Source: Bacillota bacterium (GTDB taxonomy: Bacteria; Bacillota_E; RBS10-35; JAJYVN01). Taken from it: 6,454 nucleotides of DNA. The notes under the pieces are model-generated. The model did not search any database and had not been told where the DNA came from. It was given only the letters and a program-made list of their open reading frames with translations. Positions 5,658 through 6,454 of this stretch are shown piece after piece; positions within the stretch are counted from its first letter, which is position 1, and each line of letters begins with the position of its first letter. A program made the translations under genes and the position numbers. The stretch spans positions 1 through 6,454 of the forward strand of contig JAJZWQ010000167.1 of the NCBI GenBank assembly GCA_021846605.1, read 5' to 3'.

Positions 5658-6454
5658 TACCGCCAGTTGACGAGGTCCTGGGCCCAGATGGACCACCAAT
5701 CGGGGGTGGGATAGTCCAGCCGCCAGCCGACGACACCCCCGATGCCCTCCTGGCGCGCTAGATCCAGCCGGGCGGCGATCCCCTGGCCGTCGACGAACCA
5801 GCCGACGTAGGGGGTGCCGTTGACCGTGTAGCTGAAGGTGGCCTCGTCGGTGCCGCCGCCCACCCACTGGATGCTGGCCCCGTTTGCCGCGGCCTCGTTA
5901 TACATTCCGGACTCCCAGTACCCCAGGGCGCCGTCGGTCCGGGTATTCCAGATGTACCCGTACTGCGGCACGCCCAGGATGACCTTGGCGGCCGGCATCT
6001 GACTTTTGGCGTAGGTGATCGCCGCCTGGTCCCAGCTGATGGGCGCGATCGGCCCCGCGGCATGCCCCGGATAATGGTAGTCGTAGGCCATCATGACCAC
6101 CTGGTCGCACACCTGTCCCAGCGCGGCATAGTTGAACGCCGAGGCGTAGCTGCCGGTCTCGGCGGGCACCGCCACGGAAATCTTGGCGCCGATGGCGTGC
6201 AGTTGCGCCGCGGCCTCGGTGATGAACGCGGTATACGCCGGCCCCTCGGAAACCGGGATGCCCTCGACGTCAAAGTTGACGCCCACATAGCCCGCGCGCC
6301 GGACCATCGCCACGACCTGCGAGATCAGCGCGACCTGCTGACTGGAACTGGCCAGGAAGCTCAGGGAGTTCGCCTGGACCATGACCCAGAGTTGGGTCTG
6401 CGGGTTCTGCGCGGCCCAGGCGGTGGTGCGCGGGCTGTCAAAGCCGACCAGCTG
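5657..6454 (-). CDS. Glycoside hydrolase family 18, YaaH/SleL type (C-terminal part)
   Basis: The last 265 codons of a gene whose start lies beyond 6454; stop TAG at 5659-5657. GH18 enzymes of this type cleave beta-1,4 bonds next to N-acetylglucosamine in peptidoglycan or chitin by substrate-assisted catalysis. In visible-fragment numbering, the catalytic strand is VGVNFDVEG with D62 and the proton donor E64. The first Asp of the classical DxxDxDxE motif is replaced, as in spore YaaH/SleL enzymes, which read GVNxDxE. Further GH18 marks are VMMAYDYHYPG (120-130), LGVPQYGYIW (160-169) and GIGGVVGWRLDYPTPDWW (237-254), the last barrel strand. The barrel ends within 11 residues of the stop, so there is no C-terminal binding domain. 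LysM repeats or a signal peptide, usual N-terminal partners, would be outside the window. A spore-cortex or cell-wall role is inference; a chitinase-like or nonsporulation role is possible. Confidence 0.92.
   Translation of the reverse strand, partial: QLVGFDSPRTTAWAAQNPQTQLWVMVQANSLSFLASSSQQVALISQVVAMVRRAGYVGVNFDVEGIPVSEGPAYTAFITEAAAQLHAIGAKISVAVPAETGSYASAFNYAALGQVCDQVVMMAYDYHYPGHAAGPIAPISWDQAAITYAKSQMPAAKVILGVPQYGYIWNTRTDGALGYWESGMYNEAAANGASIQWVGGGTDEATFSYTVNGTPYVGWFVDGQGIAARLDLARQEGIGGVVGWRLDYPTPDWWSIWAQDLVNWR

Overview
This is a GC-rich bacterial window with five protein-coding loci. Four are read on the minus strand: a partial lipoprotein at the left edge, a decayed lipoprotein gene, an M32 metallocarboxypeptidase and a partial GH18 glycosidase at the right edge. 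One is read on the plus strand: a Ski2/Mtr4-type RNA helicase. Clear lipoboxes, a GGAGG ribosome-binding site and a GH18 domain of the YaaH/SleL (spore cortex hydrolase) type suggest a high-GC Gram-positive-like bacterium, perhaps a thermophilic Bacillota of the Sulfobacillus/Thermaerobacter kind. That placement is inference from gene content; Chloroflexota and other groups remain possible.

Left part (1-1450). A lipoprotein with the N-terminus of a TIM-barrel glycoside hydrolase starts at 270 and leaves the window. Behind it, 1450 down to 455, lies a second lipoprotein gene with a good start, signal peptide, two Asp-box (BNR) repeats and a C-terminal fibronectin-III-like domain. It can only be read by stepping through all three frames, always in the same direction, as if single bases had been lost repeatedly. 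I call it a pseudogene. The 184 nt between the two genes carry a period-7 C/G repeat with a G-quadruplex motif and a 9-bp inverted repeat.

Middle (1451-4093). A 417-nt gap separates the divergent pseudogene and helicase. It holds a weak transposase-like remnant and, at its right end, an extended -10 promoter so close to the helicase ATG that the mRNA is probably leaderless. The helicase (741 aa) has a complete motor, a Cys/Arg-rich insert and a DSHCT-type C-terminus.

Right part (4098-6454). The carboxypeptidase converges on the helicase with only 4 nt between stop codons. Upstream of it, on the same strand and 62 nt away, is the GH18 gene, whose N-terminus is outside the window.

The window combines cell-surface or secreted carbohydrate-active proteins (lipoprotein hydrolase, GH18, Asp-box/FN3 lipoprotein) with two cytoplasmic housekeeping-type enzymes. 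I see no evidence that the five form one pathway, and no CRISPR array, RNA gene, intact insertion sequence or defence system.
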